64,000 bases of DNA from Bugulina stolonifera (Eukaryota > Bryozoa > Gymnolaemata > Cheilostomatida > Bugulidae). Location of the stretch: contig OW285188.1 in the NCBI GenBank assembly GCA_935421135.1, forward strand, positions 8,474,733 through 8,538,732, in the 5' to 3' direction. The notes under the pieces were generated by a model, which did no database searches, was not told the DNA's origin, and saw only the letters and a program-made list of their open reading frames with translations. The stretch's first letter is position 1. Each line of letters starts with the position of its first letter. Positions 34,218 through 47,600 of the stretch are shown here, one piece after another. Position numbers and translations under genes: made by a program.

Positions 34218-37161
34218 CAAGGAGTAAGAGAGAAGGAGGCTCGTCCATGAGGATTTTGTGATCGATGTACTGGCGAGCTTTATAAAGTATTATTTTCAGC
34301 TGGTTTTGCAGTAACACCATTTATCACTAATTGATCAAAACGTAAACCCCCTCCGATCATACCCATCAATAAAATCATAAATAATAACCTGGAGGCTTGA
34401 CTAGAACAATTTTGGAAAGATTCTTCAGGTGAAGATGGCTAAATATGAGTTTACTAACGCACCAGCTTTTCGTTCAAAATTCCGCAAAAAATTTGCGGTA
34501 GAGAATAAATAATTTTCCACACATTATTTCAACTTTAATTCGACTTAAATTTTGCTACATTAAGATTTTTTTGATATCCAACTTCGAAGTTCATAATTGC
34601 AGATGATATATTATATATTTGCTACTGCATTTTTCATTCAAAAAATGATTTTACTATTGAGTTCTATGTGTTGTTAAAAAGTTATCATGTCATCTTGTAA
34701 AAATTGGAAGTATCTCATCTGGGAGGTAGAAACGTACTCTTCAACACTTAGAATGTCTCTGTGAAATCTGGAGACTTGACAAGTATACCAACCACTAAGC
34801 TGATAGGCTTTGCTTGCAAACCAGCTGAAAATAATACTTTATAAAGCTCGCCCGATGTGTACTCCTCGGTCTAAAAATATGAGCACGTGAGTCGCTGGCA
34901 TTAAGCAAGTAGACAACTCTGTTGAATCGTGATGCGCTTCCTCATTGCTAGACAGCAATGGACATGTGCACGGCTCTGGCGCTTAACACGTCACAGTTAT
35001 AGCATCTAATCAGAATCACTTCTATGGAGAGATAAACATTATTGTTTATTGACATAGCCTATAGTTTGAGCGCTATTTTCATTTAGTGTGGGCATGTTGT
35101 AGGGCCCACAAACTACCCTACCAACCGAAATGGTATCTGAACTATACACCATAAATCAAGTTAAGTATATGGAGTCCTGATGTTGGAGAAACGTGTTGCA
35201 CAAATTTGCTTATTTTAACCGCGATTTCGGCGTTTGTACGTTTTTTTATTATGAAGGAGCAAAGTTTAAATTTTGATTTCAACTTAAAGTACTACTGAAA
35301 TCATGCCTTTTCATGTAGCAATTATGTTATATAGGTTATTATTTTTCCATATATACCACAAAAATTCATATAACATAATCAGTTTGTCTGTTTTCTGCAA
35401 ATGGAAAACACTGCAATCTCTCATTCTGCCATACTGAATTACAAAGGATGTAAACTTTGTTTACTCTGTAACTGTGGAAACAAAATGGAAGTTGTTACAT
35501 AACAAAGCCTAGCCAATTAAATTAGTGTGGTTAATTTAGCTGAAATTCCAGCATAGGTAGTGGGTGGGAATTAATGCCAGCAGTACCCAATGTCCTCATC
35601 TAATCTGCTATTCCAAGTCTAGGCTTCAAACAGAAACTTGGATCTAGTTAATCACTGTGTCTTTGGTAAAATTTTGCTTGTTACAACAGAGTACCTCAGT
35701 TCTGCCATGTGTTCTTGCTTTATGTGCATTTGCTTACTACAGCATGTGGCCCTAACTGATGTATGCCACACTTACACCACTCTCAATTGGCTTGAATAAC
35801 TGTTTCATTACTTCCTACCCCTCCAATGAAATATTTATTTGTGTTAGAGTGCAGTACATTTTAATATACAGTAATACAGTGCATGCACGTAGTAATGCAT
35901 GTACATACTGATACTGTATTAGACCATAACGTATATAATGTTATTATATACATGTAGTTATACTATATGGATACTGTGTTTATAATTATGGTAATATAAC
36001 ATATTATAGTCTATCTAGTATATGCTACAAAATGTATATACTATATAGTATCTACTCTATATTTTCATGCAAGTACTACGGTATATCTGTACCTACATGT
36101 ACATCTGCACCTACATGTACATCTCTGTACCTACATGTACATGATTTGTATTAATAAGTAATATGGTTGAACATATTTATAATCTCAAACAAGTCTGGAT
36201 GTACATCTAGGTCTATATAACAATTATTACATGCATATTATATTGCCAGTCTGGTAATTTAAATATTAAAATTATTTTGCATGTATACAATTGTGTTATA
36301 CTAACAATATCTGCAGATGTATTATATTACTACAACATAGCCATAGCCCTCAACAAGCTTTGATCAGCAACTAAAGGAATTTTGTCTCGATATCCTCATA
36401 GCTTCCTTTGCTTGCCCTGCATGTACTGCATTACTCAATGGCTGGTCATATTATTGAGAACACCATAGGATTACATAAGCCAAATAATTACAGAAGGCTC
36501 ATAGCTGTGAGATTGTAGTGTAACTATGGGGCACCTGGTAACTCCCCTACACATGACTATAATTAGAGAGCCAAGCTATGGGCCTTCACACGTCATACAG
36601 GATGTGGACAACACCCCTGTAACTTGGGACTTCCTTTTCCAGAACCCACTTTTTATGATGATTTTATATGCTGGCATATCCCAGCCCAAATTATTTTCAG
36701 AGTTTTGATGAAGTGAATATAGCAGCCTCAGGGCTTAAAGTTTAGATAGACCAAACAAAATATTATCATTTCTGTAGCCCTTTAACCAATTGCAGCAAGT
36801 TTAAATCTATCAGTATTATTTTTCCTTATTTTGTTGAGCATGTTGGTATTTGAAAAAAGTGTCATTTTGTGTTGAGATACGCACTTTTCTTCAAATCTGG
36901 CGAATTTACTTGCCAATATCTATCGTATCCCATTGAGATATGTAGTGTGTGTATAGTCGGCCTGTTCATTAGAGTGGTACCAATTGCTGACATTGTTTAT
37001 ATTTTAATTTCAGTTGATGTGTGAAGTTTACTTTTTTAAAAACATTCATCATCTTTTCTTCTGACTTTACCAAGTACCCGAGGCGCACATCGAACACTGG
37101 AAGCCCATTGTAACATATATGCAGGTTTTCATGGACGAGCCTCCTTCTCTCTTACTCCTTG
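34218..37161. mobile_element. 2.9-kb terminal-inverted-repeat element
   Basis: The left end caaggagtaagagagaagga and right end in reverse ccaaggagtaagagagaagg share 32 bp without mismatch, up to gtccatga. The sequence ggtaaagg (34210-34217) recurs at 37161-37168, an 8-bp target duplication as in hAT elements. One terminal G is ambiguous. No transposase ORF was seen, so it is non-autonomous or decayed. Another element is nested at 34272-34852. Confidence 0.85.
34272..34852. mobile_element. MITE nested in the 2.9-kb element
   Basis: A 581-bp element with 35-bp perfect inverted ends beginning ggcgagctttataaagtatt. Flanks are cgatgtact (left) and cgatgtgtact (right), an imperfect target duplication. 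Confidence 0.85.
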
Positions 37162-37299
37162 GTAAAGGTAAACATCAAACATGAAAAACTAAAAAAGTGC
37201 TTCTATTCTAAATTTATATGTCCAAAAGCAAAACCCAAACGGAAATATTGTTGTATCCGGCGGAGTAGTAGATTACAGTGTAGCATAAACCAGAGTTAA

Positions 37300-37440
37300 G
37301 TACTATGGGGAGGTGACTAACTTGCAAAGGAATGGCCTTTCGAACACAGCCCATGACATGTTTACAGGAATTGAACCTAGATCTATCACAATAAAGTTCA
37401 GAGCTCTAACTACTAAGCCACTAAGCCATTTAGCCAAGCT
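37300..37440 (-). mobile_element. tRNA-derived SINE-like repeat upstream of TRIP4
   Basis: On the minus strand, tggcttagtggcttagtagt (A-box region, with a partial duplication) is followed about 40 bp later by ggttcaattcc (37377-37367), an exact B box. There is no closed acceptor stem, so it is not a functional tRNA gene. It lies about 330 bp upstream of the TRIP4 start codon. Confidence 0.6.
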
Positions 37441-37764
37441 TCCCCTTCTTAGCCATGATAACAGGAAATCTAAATCACATGTACACAATGGAAGCTTCAA
37501 AGCCGATTTTATTATAATAAAAGACTACACGCCGATGCACAATTAGAATTTAATAAAGTTTATGTTATCATTTAATGTCTGCAACTAACTGTTCAGTACC
37601 CAGGAAACTAATAAATTGATAAATATTTGCTAGCAAATTAAACTTATACAATTGATTGCTTAAACATAACAGTTTATTTGCATGCAGTTTGTCGTTCTAG
37701 TTTACAGCCTAATATTTTGGCATTGTCATTGTTGTATCAGTAGACTGATAGATTCAAATTAGCA

Positions 37765-38682
37765 ATGGAAGGGGAACTTAGCATATGGATTGACGAGCAA
37801 TTATCTAAGTTGCTGGGATTTGATGCTACCAGTGATATTTCCTCGTAAGTAACACTGTATTATCATCTAAGAAAGTGTTTTAATAAATCGTTGTCATTTG
37901 GAATGAACTTGGAGAACATGCATATAATGTATTTTAAATACACTTTACCTGTTTGTATTTATGCACTGAACTGGGTTTATTTCGCCAGTTTTTAAATTAA
38001 TTGATAATTACATAATTTGAAGGCACGTGTGCTGTGTATCTAGACCTACGTATATGAGTATATGTATAGGTGAGTGTATGGGAATGCTTTATTATATCAT
38101 AAATTCATGTCCTTAGCACAGCAGCCTATGTTTGATAAATACATACATCACTGAATGTTGATTAAAAAATTTTAATTAAAATCCTATACTGTATGTTAAC
38201 TTTAGTTATTTGCTGTCAATGGACAATAAGTCAGACCTCGAGGAATACCTGCAAGATCTACTGGATACGTCAAACACAAGACATAAAAGATTTGTGGATG
38301 AACTCTTGAAAAGATGGCGACCAAAGATGAGAGAGGTTATACCATCTGTGCCGGAAGGTGTTACTGTAAGTACATACAATACATACATACCTCAACCTCT
38401 TACTTGATACAAATGTATACTACTGTTAGTGAAGTGGTGCACTACCCATCCATAGCCTTATTCACCTGAGATTAGACACCGCTGTAAAATCTTGTTCTAT
38501 TTTACTAGTTAGATAGATGTGTTGTAGGTATAAGTAAGGTGTACATGTAGATGGGTTACATGACTGTGAAACTATATTTGAAGGTATACCAGAAGGACAG
38601 CCAACCAGACTCCTCAAGTGTAAAGGTCTCTAAAGTCAAAAGCAAAGCTGTAACTGAGCATTCTACCATTACAGTGCATAGG
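37765..38682 (+). CDS. TRIP4: TRIP4 exons 1-3: N-terminal domain and linker
   Basis: Residues 1-113. The first two exons match the conserved TRIP4 N-terminal helical region (YLLSMDNKSDLEEYLQDLLD, RFVDELLKRW). Exon 3 is a Lys/Ser-rich, low-conservation linker. The third donor is AGG/gtgagt. Intron 3 holds a 35-bp minisatellite at 38804-39029. Confidence 0.92.
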
Positions 38683-41600
38683 GTGAGTTGTGCTAAACTG
38701 TAATACAGAAACATCTAGAGTAACAGCTCCTTGTCAGTCTAAGTGCTGGACCGGAAACAATGCTCAGTAGACTGAAGTTTTTGGAGGAAAACCATTAATA
38801 CCGTACATCAGGTGTTCGCTGTATTCAGTACAAGCAGCACATTAGTTGTTCACTGTATTGAGTACAAGCAGCACATCAGGTGTTCCCTGTATTGGGTACA
38901 AGCAGCACATTAGGTGTTCACTGTATTGAGTGCAAGCAGCACATTAGGTGTTCACTGTATTGAGTGCAAGCAGCACATCAGGTGTTCACTGTATTGGGTA
39001 CAAGCATCACATTAGGTGTTCGCTGTATAGTTATCAAGATGGACCATGCCCCACCATATGCTAGCTACCATTGTTACACATTGAGTGGAACACACCAACC
39101 GGTCTACGGTTCTGGACAGACTCAGTAAACAAACTTACTAACATCTTCTGAATTAGTAGCCATGCACTCTACGAACCAAGGCATTCTGACACTAAAAATA
39201 AAATAGTTATATTAATGTGAAGTACAGTATATTACCTCATCTTCCTAGCTTTTTTCTGTCACTTCAATAATCAAATATAGTCATTTGTATAACTTCATCT
39301 CTCTTAGTTTTCTGGTTTAGGTATCCAATGCTTCTCCTACTCCATGTAAACAGGAGTCTCCTAAACCCACTGTCCAGGAATCACCAAAGTCCACCACACC
39401 CAAAACAAAGTACGTACCATTGTTTGGTGCAGATGGAAAAGATAAGAGTGTGGTTCAAATTCCAGGTAAATACAATATAGTGTAACTTGTTTAATTTATT
39501 TCAACAAAGTTCGCTCCATTTGAAGCGCTGTGATGTTTATACTCATACTTCTACTGCTTTCTGGCTTCAGGTCGGCACCCTTGCGTGTGTCAAGGTCACA
39601 AACATGGACTCATCAATAATTGTCTAAGTTGTGGTAGAGTCGTCTGCAAGCAAGAAGGTTCCGGACCCTGCGTCTTCTGTGGTACTTTGGTATGTCTAAT
39701 GCGAATGTTTGAAAATGCATGTGTGGAAGTGTTACTATTTGCCTGTAGAGCCATAATTGACACGCTATAATACTATGTGTAGTGATGCGTCAAGTTGGTG
39801 TAGCAGATAAGTTAGCCATATGTATTCCTGCTACTTGTGGAGGTTGAGCTCAATGTACCTGTATGTTACTCAGATTCATGCAAATTGAGGAAAAATAGCT
39901 TTCTTTGAAAAAGTTAAAATTTTCTAGCTTGTGTGCTTTATGCATATCTGGTTACCTAACAGATTAAAATTTAAAGTATATACAGTATAAAACTATTTAT
40001 GAAAATGTTGGATTTTCATTTACAATTCCCATCTTACAAGGTATGTACGGAAGAAGAACTAGAGATTCTAAGCCGAGGTTCTAAAAAAAGTGAGAAATTA
40101 GAAGCATCACTGATGAAAGGGGTCGCTGTACCCAAGTTTCCTCCTCAGGATGAAGCTCAGTCTAAGAAGGCTAAAGAGCATAAAGATAAACTTTTAAACT
40201 ATGATAAGACCAGGTAACACAGCTCACATACTACTATTTAGAATGTAAACTGTATATTTTTAGATACAGTCCCACGATGAAAAGGTCATACACGTGTACT
40301 GTACATGTATCAATGTACACATAAAATGTTGAAATGAGCTTTTATCCAATGCATACTGGCTTAAAGTTGGTAAAAATAACTCAAGCTATCTATATTTAGT
40401 TCTCTTCAGACAATGATGTAGAGTTCTGTGGTGATACCAGTTATCAATTGAAAAGAACCTGCTAGTTTCATATCAGCAGAGCAGAGGCTCACAACTCTTA
40501 AATAATGCTACTGTAGATAATATTTCTCATCGGAAATGATTCATGTTTTATAAGATGAAATCTCTTACACCTGAAGTATGACAACATAAACATGTATATC
40601 CCCAAATTTGCAGACTTTTATTCGCTTTAGGGACCGAGTTATAAACATGTTGTGAATAATAGCCTGGGCCTACATGGCAGGTACAGGTAGTATCGTTTTG
40701 TTTCTAATATTGGAGTTATCCTTCCTTACTACATTTGTATTTGTGAGTAGACAACTTTAATATACGGTCTTTTCCCTATCAAGGAGCGATGATGTTGATT
40801 TTGCATAAATTTCCAACCATTGGCAGGTGTCAGTTAGAAATCAGATGTTTGATGGAAAAATAATCATAATATTAAGGACTGTTTGATGTTTGAAACCCTC
40901 ATAACAGTAGAGAACCGGACATAGTAACTTTTGCAAAACATCTGGTAGCAAAATTTCGTTGTGTACAAAATACAGACCATCCTTTTTTTCATTCTTATAT
41001 GGATTGATGAGTTTTTAATCTGATTTTCTCTCTCAACTTTGCCTGGGTCAAACACTGGCTGATATGATTCTGTTATGAATACATAAATATACACATTTTG
41101 GCAGCTGTTGATAGCATATTAGTAATGTTTATAGTAGCATCTGAAGTGTCACTTGAACGGTGTGTATGTGTATGTGAACATTAGCATAAAAACTGTTTGT
41201 AATTGTTCCACTGCATATATAATTAACATGTAACTACTGATCTCATTGGGCCAGTGATATATTTTGTATTATCTGATATGTGATGCTGTAGCGCAAGGAG
41301 AACTAAAGTTATAGATGATGAATCAGATTATTATGCCACTGATAACAAATGGCTGAGTGATAAACAAAGAATAGAATTACAGAAAAAGAAAGACACCCGT
41401 CATTCTATCCTACACGGTTCACGGAGAGATAAGAAAATAACGTTTGACTTTGCGGGTAAATTTATAGAATTCTATTGATAAATTATGTCTTGGCCAGTGA
41501 TCACCTCTTGTTTAGGTCTATAAACTTTGATCTTCTAATTTTTTTTCCCAAGTACCAATTAAAAATATTAATGGCTGGTTACGGCAATGTTTAACCAGAC

Positions 41601-44600
41601 TTTTAAAACCTGAAGTTCATCTGTGTTCCAGCTCTTTGCCAAAACTGAAATGTCTTCTTCGTATCATATTTTTATGAGTATCCCATCCAAATGCCTCTAT
41701 CACTATCACATCTCTGTACCAGTCCTTAGGCTTGGCTACTCAACCTCCATGATAAGCTGTCATCAGCTCAGGAATACAGAGCCAACACTCAGCTACTCTA
41801 GAATACAGACCACAGTCTAGAATGTAGTCTATACTATTTATTGTATGTCAAAACAAGCAGCATTGTGAAACAATATAAGCCTAGTTCTAGGGTTTCAAAC
41901 ACATAATGTAATAATATATTATTTTATAGACTTCTGTCCTATGACAGGTCAAGCTGTGTTATAGACGTACATGTAGGCCTACACATTCATCTCTAGCTAG
42001 TCACCAGTGACAAGCAAGCAAGCACTAGGCTATCACTTGTTGTCTCAGTTTTGACAATTGCTGCCTCCCTGCTGCCTGTGGGGTGAATGAATGCAATTAT
42101 CCGTTTTATTATTTACAGTCGATGTGTGATACCTAATATAATACACTGAACTTGATTATCCTTGATGAAATTATCCCCATATTAAGTTCTTATTATGGAT
42201 TGAGTACCAGCTGGTTTGGGACGAGTCCCTCATGTGCTCAATTGTCTCTGTAGGTACTCAAGCTAAAGGCACTTCACTGTGAACTTGGCTTACAATGCCT
42301 TGCTTAGACTATTAAACTCATATTAGGTAATAAGGAAGGTGGTGATGGCACTAATTATAATATTGTGGTGTGCGACATGAGGGACAACTATAAATATATC
42401 AACATTTACATACCGATATATAATCATATTAATTTTATAAAAAATATAAAATTTCAGAATATATACATGTATAATAGCAAGTGGTGTGCACTGATTAATC
42501 AGCTGCAAGTTTATTAGTCCTAAAAATACTGTATGATGTATCTGTCAGTGTAACAGGATAAGCTTATCACAATGAGAACAGCATGTTATAATAATATATG
42601 TGGTCATACATGTATTCCAAGTCTGCACATGTACATGTACATGTAGCAGTTTATATGTACATGTATATCTACATGTAGTAGTTTTTGTACATGTATGAGA
42701 GACCTGTAGAAGCATTATAGTATTGTGTCTACAGTCTGTATGCTATATGTTTACACAATATAGCATAAGCATGACCACACATTACAGGCCACCCGTATGA
42801 CTGTGCACTTACTCTATGGCTTGTGTATGGTATATTAATTCCCTTAGCTCTCTGTGAGGTGATTAATACACTGTTATTCATCTTTGTTTAATGAGTGTAA
42901 TATTATGGTTTATGCATCCCAGTAAACCACCATTAATAGAGCAGACATGGGCAGTCAGCAGCTGCTGTTTATATGAATGCACGTTGACAAGACACCCAGT
43001 TTACCATTGTCACATTAATAAACCTGCAGAAATAACCAGTCTACGTAAAAGAGACACTTATCACCCCCTAAAAGTTGAAGCCTGTAACACTTTTACAAAC
43101 ACCCTGCGTTCTACCAACCAGTATTTTTAGACAAAGTTATTTGTTTATTTTTAGCAGAAAATTACATAATCACATAAGCTCCTATTCTAACAGCCACTCC
43201 AGGATATAAGATGTGACTTATAGCACACACATTATTATCGCTATTTACAAAGCTATATCCATTAGATTAATGTGTAGCATACACATCTCTTGTCAGTTTA
43301 TGGAATAGACTACTGTATGAGCTGGAAACAGAAATAAACACTTTTGTATAATGTATACATGTCTATCATTTAGCAGAGCTTGTATTACATAACATCTATA
43401 ATATTCACATACTTGTATCTATTAGCCTATGTACCACATAAATCTTTACTTAGATACCTTACAAGTTAGAAATGATGACTAATGGTTATTTTATAGCATT
43501 CACTGCAACATGGTTACAAGAATAATTTTCCATTTCAAGGTTGGCTGACTTTTTATTGATCATGGTTGTGTAATGAATGATGGCGTTCACAATCATTTCA
43601 ATAATGTATTTTATTGAGTCAATAATCCTCTTTTAGCTTTATACTAATTAGTTATGCAGAAGATTTATATTATGAGTAGTGGGGTAACATATTACAAGTC
43701 TATATTATATCTGCAGGATATTGTATGGTTTAGATGGTCTTTGGATCCCATGAATGTTTATAATAGTTGGTTCAGTTAGCTTGGGTACCCAAAATCAACA
43801 AAGAAGAGCAAAGGCTATCTCATTTACTGTTTACTCATTCTACTGACCTATATCTTCTTTCCCTGGTTCACATCTTTCCTGGTTCCACATACACCACTCC
43901 TCTTGTCCAGCTATTCCTTGTCCAGTAATGAACATGTGGCAATCCATAAGTACTCATTTCCCCTGCTGCAATACATTATTGTGATATTTATTTTCCTCTC
44001 AGTTATATGTAGTTCAGTTTACAAGTGAAACATCATAATTGTTAGCTTTGAAGTTGAATATTTAGTTTGTCTGGTTTAATTTGGTTTTTATGTTTGTTTT
44101 TACAAACTTGGACTCTTGTTTGTTTTGATTAAATTATGTGTTTACATGTTGCCATGTGTCATACATGTGTCATACAGGTAGGAGATTGGTAGATTCATCT
44201 GCTGCGGAGGAGCTGGCAGTTCTGGAGGCTGGGGCGGAGAGTGGCTTTGGCGAAGACATAACTAATCTACAGGAATATTATTCTGGCTCTATAATGGCTA
44301 ATCCATCGTATTTATCAGGCTCAGAGAAACCTCAAGTAGGTTAAAGTGATGTAACATGTACCATTGTACTTATTATACGCATTGTATGCAGATTGAACAG
44401 GATAACTGGTGAAATCATGGAATCTAAAGGCTCAGGTCCAAGTCCACCCTTCAGCATAGATGGAGAGGGGATAAGGCTTGGTAAAGCCGAGTGATGTGGA
44501 TATGATGCTGGTGGGCCTAGAACCCAGGCTACAAGTTTGACCAACCTGCCAGTGAATACATTGGGTAGAAGATATTGTCATTGTATAAATTTGCATTAAA

Positions 44601-47600
44601 ACAAATGTCAGTTCAGCGTTTTAAAATGCTTAAGTAATGAAATATGTCACCATTCAGCTGGCTGGTCAACCATCCTTTCTCTGGTAGGTAATAATTTAGC
44701 AGGTCAAGTGTTAAATATGCTGTACAAGCATACCAATCCATTTCTATAGGTACAATTCAACTATATGGTTTATTTGACTGGAGATAATTAAATATTGCCA
44801 ATGTATGATTATATTTGGTATAATGAGTAGCTGAAGAAATCACTTCATTATCATAGTCATTAGATGTTACAAGCTACCATAAATCAATATCATTATATCT
44901 TCAGCAACTACACACTGCTAACATTGCACTGCCTTATACTAAGTATTGTATGGTTATATTAGTTTGTATATGTTCATGTACACATGTACATATGTATGCT
45001 ATTTAGCTAATATCATATTACATTACCCTAATACCTGTGATGAATTCCCTATCTATTTTTATGTTAATCTGATATCAGAATTTATCTGATAGCAGATTGC
45101 TTTATTTACTATAAACATGATTCTTTAGTTCCAAATAGATGATAGCCTGGTAACCACAAGCGCAGAGAATACTTTAATTAAACCTCCAACATCAAAGAGA
45201 GACAAACTAAGGCTACAAGACAAAGGGTTGCAAGAAGTGGTAGATAACGGAATGTGTATGAGTATGCACCAACCATGGGCAAGCCTCCTGGTGGCTGGAA
45301 TTAAAATGTATGTATGCTATGTCGTAACTTACAGGGTGTGAGATGTTGGTAGATGGGTTATGTCATGGTTTCACATCTTGCCTGTGCCAGGTGGCTAGGT
45401 ATAGCCCTTGATCCTCCATTTTACAAGACTAGAGTTCAACTTTAGCAGCTTTTTCAACTCAATGAAACTATAACAGCACTAATGAGTTTTTGCCCTGTCT
45501 AAATATAGACTTACCAAACAGATTTCATTTAGGTAGTAAATAGTAGTTTTTTGGGATTAGAAGTCAACTGTACCAGTGCCTTGGGCATTGCGTTGACCAC
45601 CTGGGGAAGGCTTAAAAGTGAGAAATCTAGTTTTATGAATGCCTTAGAATGGAATCACTGGTTACTAAGAATAATGGGAGGGCTTCCACCCCACCCCCCC
45701 CCCCAACGAGATTCTTGTTACACCCACACAATTAGGAATATCAAATTGAAGATATTAAGCTACAAAGAAACCAACTAGTAACATGACTCAGCCTTTGAGT
45801 GATATAGCCATAGCATTTTTACTGATAAACCTAACTCAAAGTAGTGAATAATTTAAATTGATAATATTTTCATTGATTTGCGACAAGAGGATGTAATATA
45901 TTAGATCTAATACAGAATTCAAATCAATACACTTTCACTCTATCCTCTTCAGAGCACAGTGAGAGCACTGGCAGGTCATGTGTTTATACCAGTACGTTTG
46001 CCTGCATACATAGAGGGAGTCAAACCAATTCCTACCCAGCCTGTGGTATATAAGCCCATTCGGCTTCAATTTTGTGGTGCAGTTGCCAGTATATAGATAT
46101 AAACATCCTATGTGGTACAAGCCTGCCAAATATATTACAGCCATTAATTGGCACAATATTATGACAAGTGCTTCGTCATCACCTGATACTGTCTTATAAT
46201 ATTCTTTGAAAGGGGAGAATAACAGAGCGTGATGCTTTGTACAAAAGCAGTTTCTGTCCCCTCAATCAGCTAGTAGAAGGATACAGGGTAGCTCCTGTTA
46301 TATTGTTGAATTCTAGATTTGGGGAGGTTGGAACAATAATTGTACCAAATTAAAACAGGCCTATAATTACTCTGTCCCATAAGGCCCCACGCTTCTACTA
46401 TTGTCACAAGGTCACACACTAAAGATCTCTTCCCTTTTTGAATCTATGCCTGTCTACATTTGATGTAAGAAAGTCGATTTTTTGCCTACGTGGTTATGTG
46501 AGCTATTAATTCCCTCTTATGTTTAATCTGTCAACTCTGTGTCTGCTATTGATATTGTACTGGCCTCTATTATTTCACTATTCAAAATTTTTGTGACTTG
46601 ACCAAGTTGGTTGATGGCAACACAGAAGGAAAAGGAATTTAATTATTGTTGTGATTAAATTTCATTACATTTACCCTCTAACCCCTCCTACTTATGTATT
46701 TTGTAGCCATGAAGGCAGGAGTTGGTATTCAGCTCATAGAGGGAGGCTATGGATAGCTGCCACAGCACAGCCACCTTCAGAATTGGAAACTGAGGCTTTA
46801 CAAGCTAGCTACACAGCTAGATTAGGTAATGCTTGCATACTAAGTACACTATACTCTTGGGTCTTGAATTGCAGCTTGTTTGATTTACATGTAGTCTCAA
46901 CATATAGCAGTCAATAAAATTAATTATGCAATCCAATATCCTTGTCTTTATAATAGCTGTAGGTTCTCTGAATTCAGCAATGGGCTAAGTTTTATGAACT
47001 TTCCTCTTGTTTGCTTTTCTTTGTTTAATAGGTTCTCAGTCTATATATTCAACACTTCACATTTTATAAATAATTAGTATCCACAGCCTACATGTACAAT
47101 GCTGCCTCAGTAAAAGCATTGATTCTGTTTGCAACAACAACTGTTATAAAGTGTCATGTAGAATATGGTGTGTAAAACATGTACTTTAAAAATGCAATAC
47201 CATCTTGTTAATTGCTGTCTATACCAGACTAATGTATTATTAACCACCAGGTTATCTTTATATAACATCATATCAGCAATCTACCACTTATAGCTATTCA
47301 ACTCTGGTATAGTGGCCTAGGTTGGTAAAGGATTTCCTAAGATTTATTATGCTAATTTAAGTTACTGTTGCTAAACCCATACTTTGCATGTCATTAGTAT
47401 TTAATCATCCTATCCCTCTACCACTAGCTAATAGATAAGGTTTTACCATCTCATGCTGGGTTGTCAACTTTTATCTTGTTACCCAAACTTATCCAGCTGT
47501 TCACATGTTTGACTTGATAATGTCAGTAATAACATTTAATAGCTTAATTTCCTTCAATAATGATTCATAGCCTGTGTTTCTTTCTAGGCCGTGTTCACTT

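Larger units (their letters stand above)
30146..37764. other. Intergenic region between divergent RPTP and TRIP4
   Basis: The 5' ends of the two genes face each other over 7.6 kb. No coding exon was recognised. It holds the repeats listed separately (31361-32265, 32430-32530 AT-rich, 33510-34099, 34218-37161, 37300-37440). Promoters of both genes must lie here, but no TATA box or CpG-rich block stands out beside either start codon. Confidence 0.6.

Noticed and set aside
44400..44545. tRNA-like gggttctaggccc on the minus strand in TRIP4 intron 8
   Set aside because: B-box match is imperfect and the A-box candidate is too close; evidence too weak for a SINE call.
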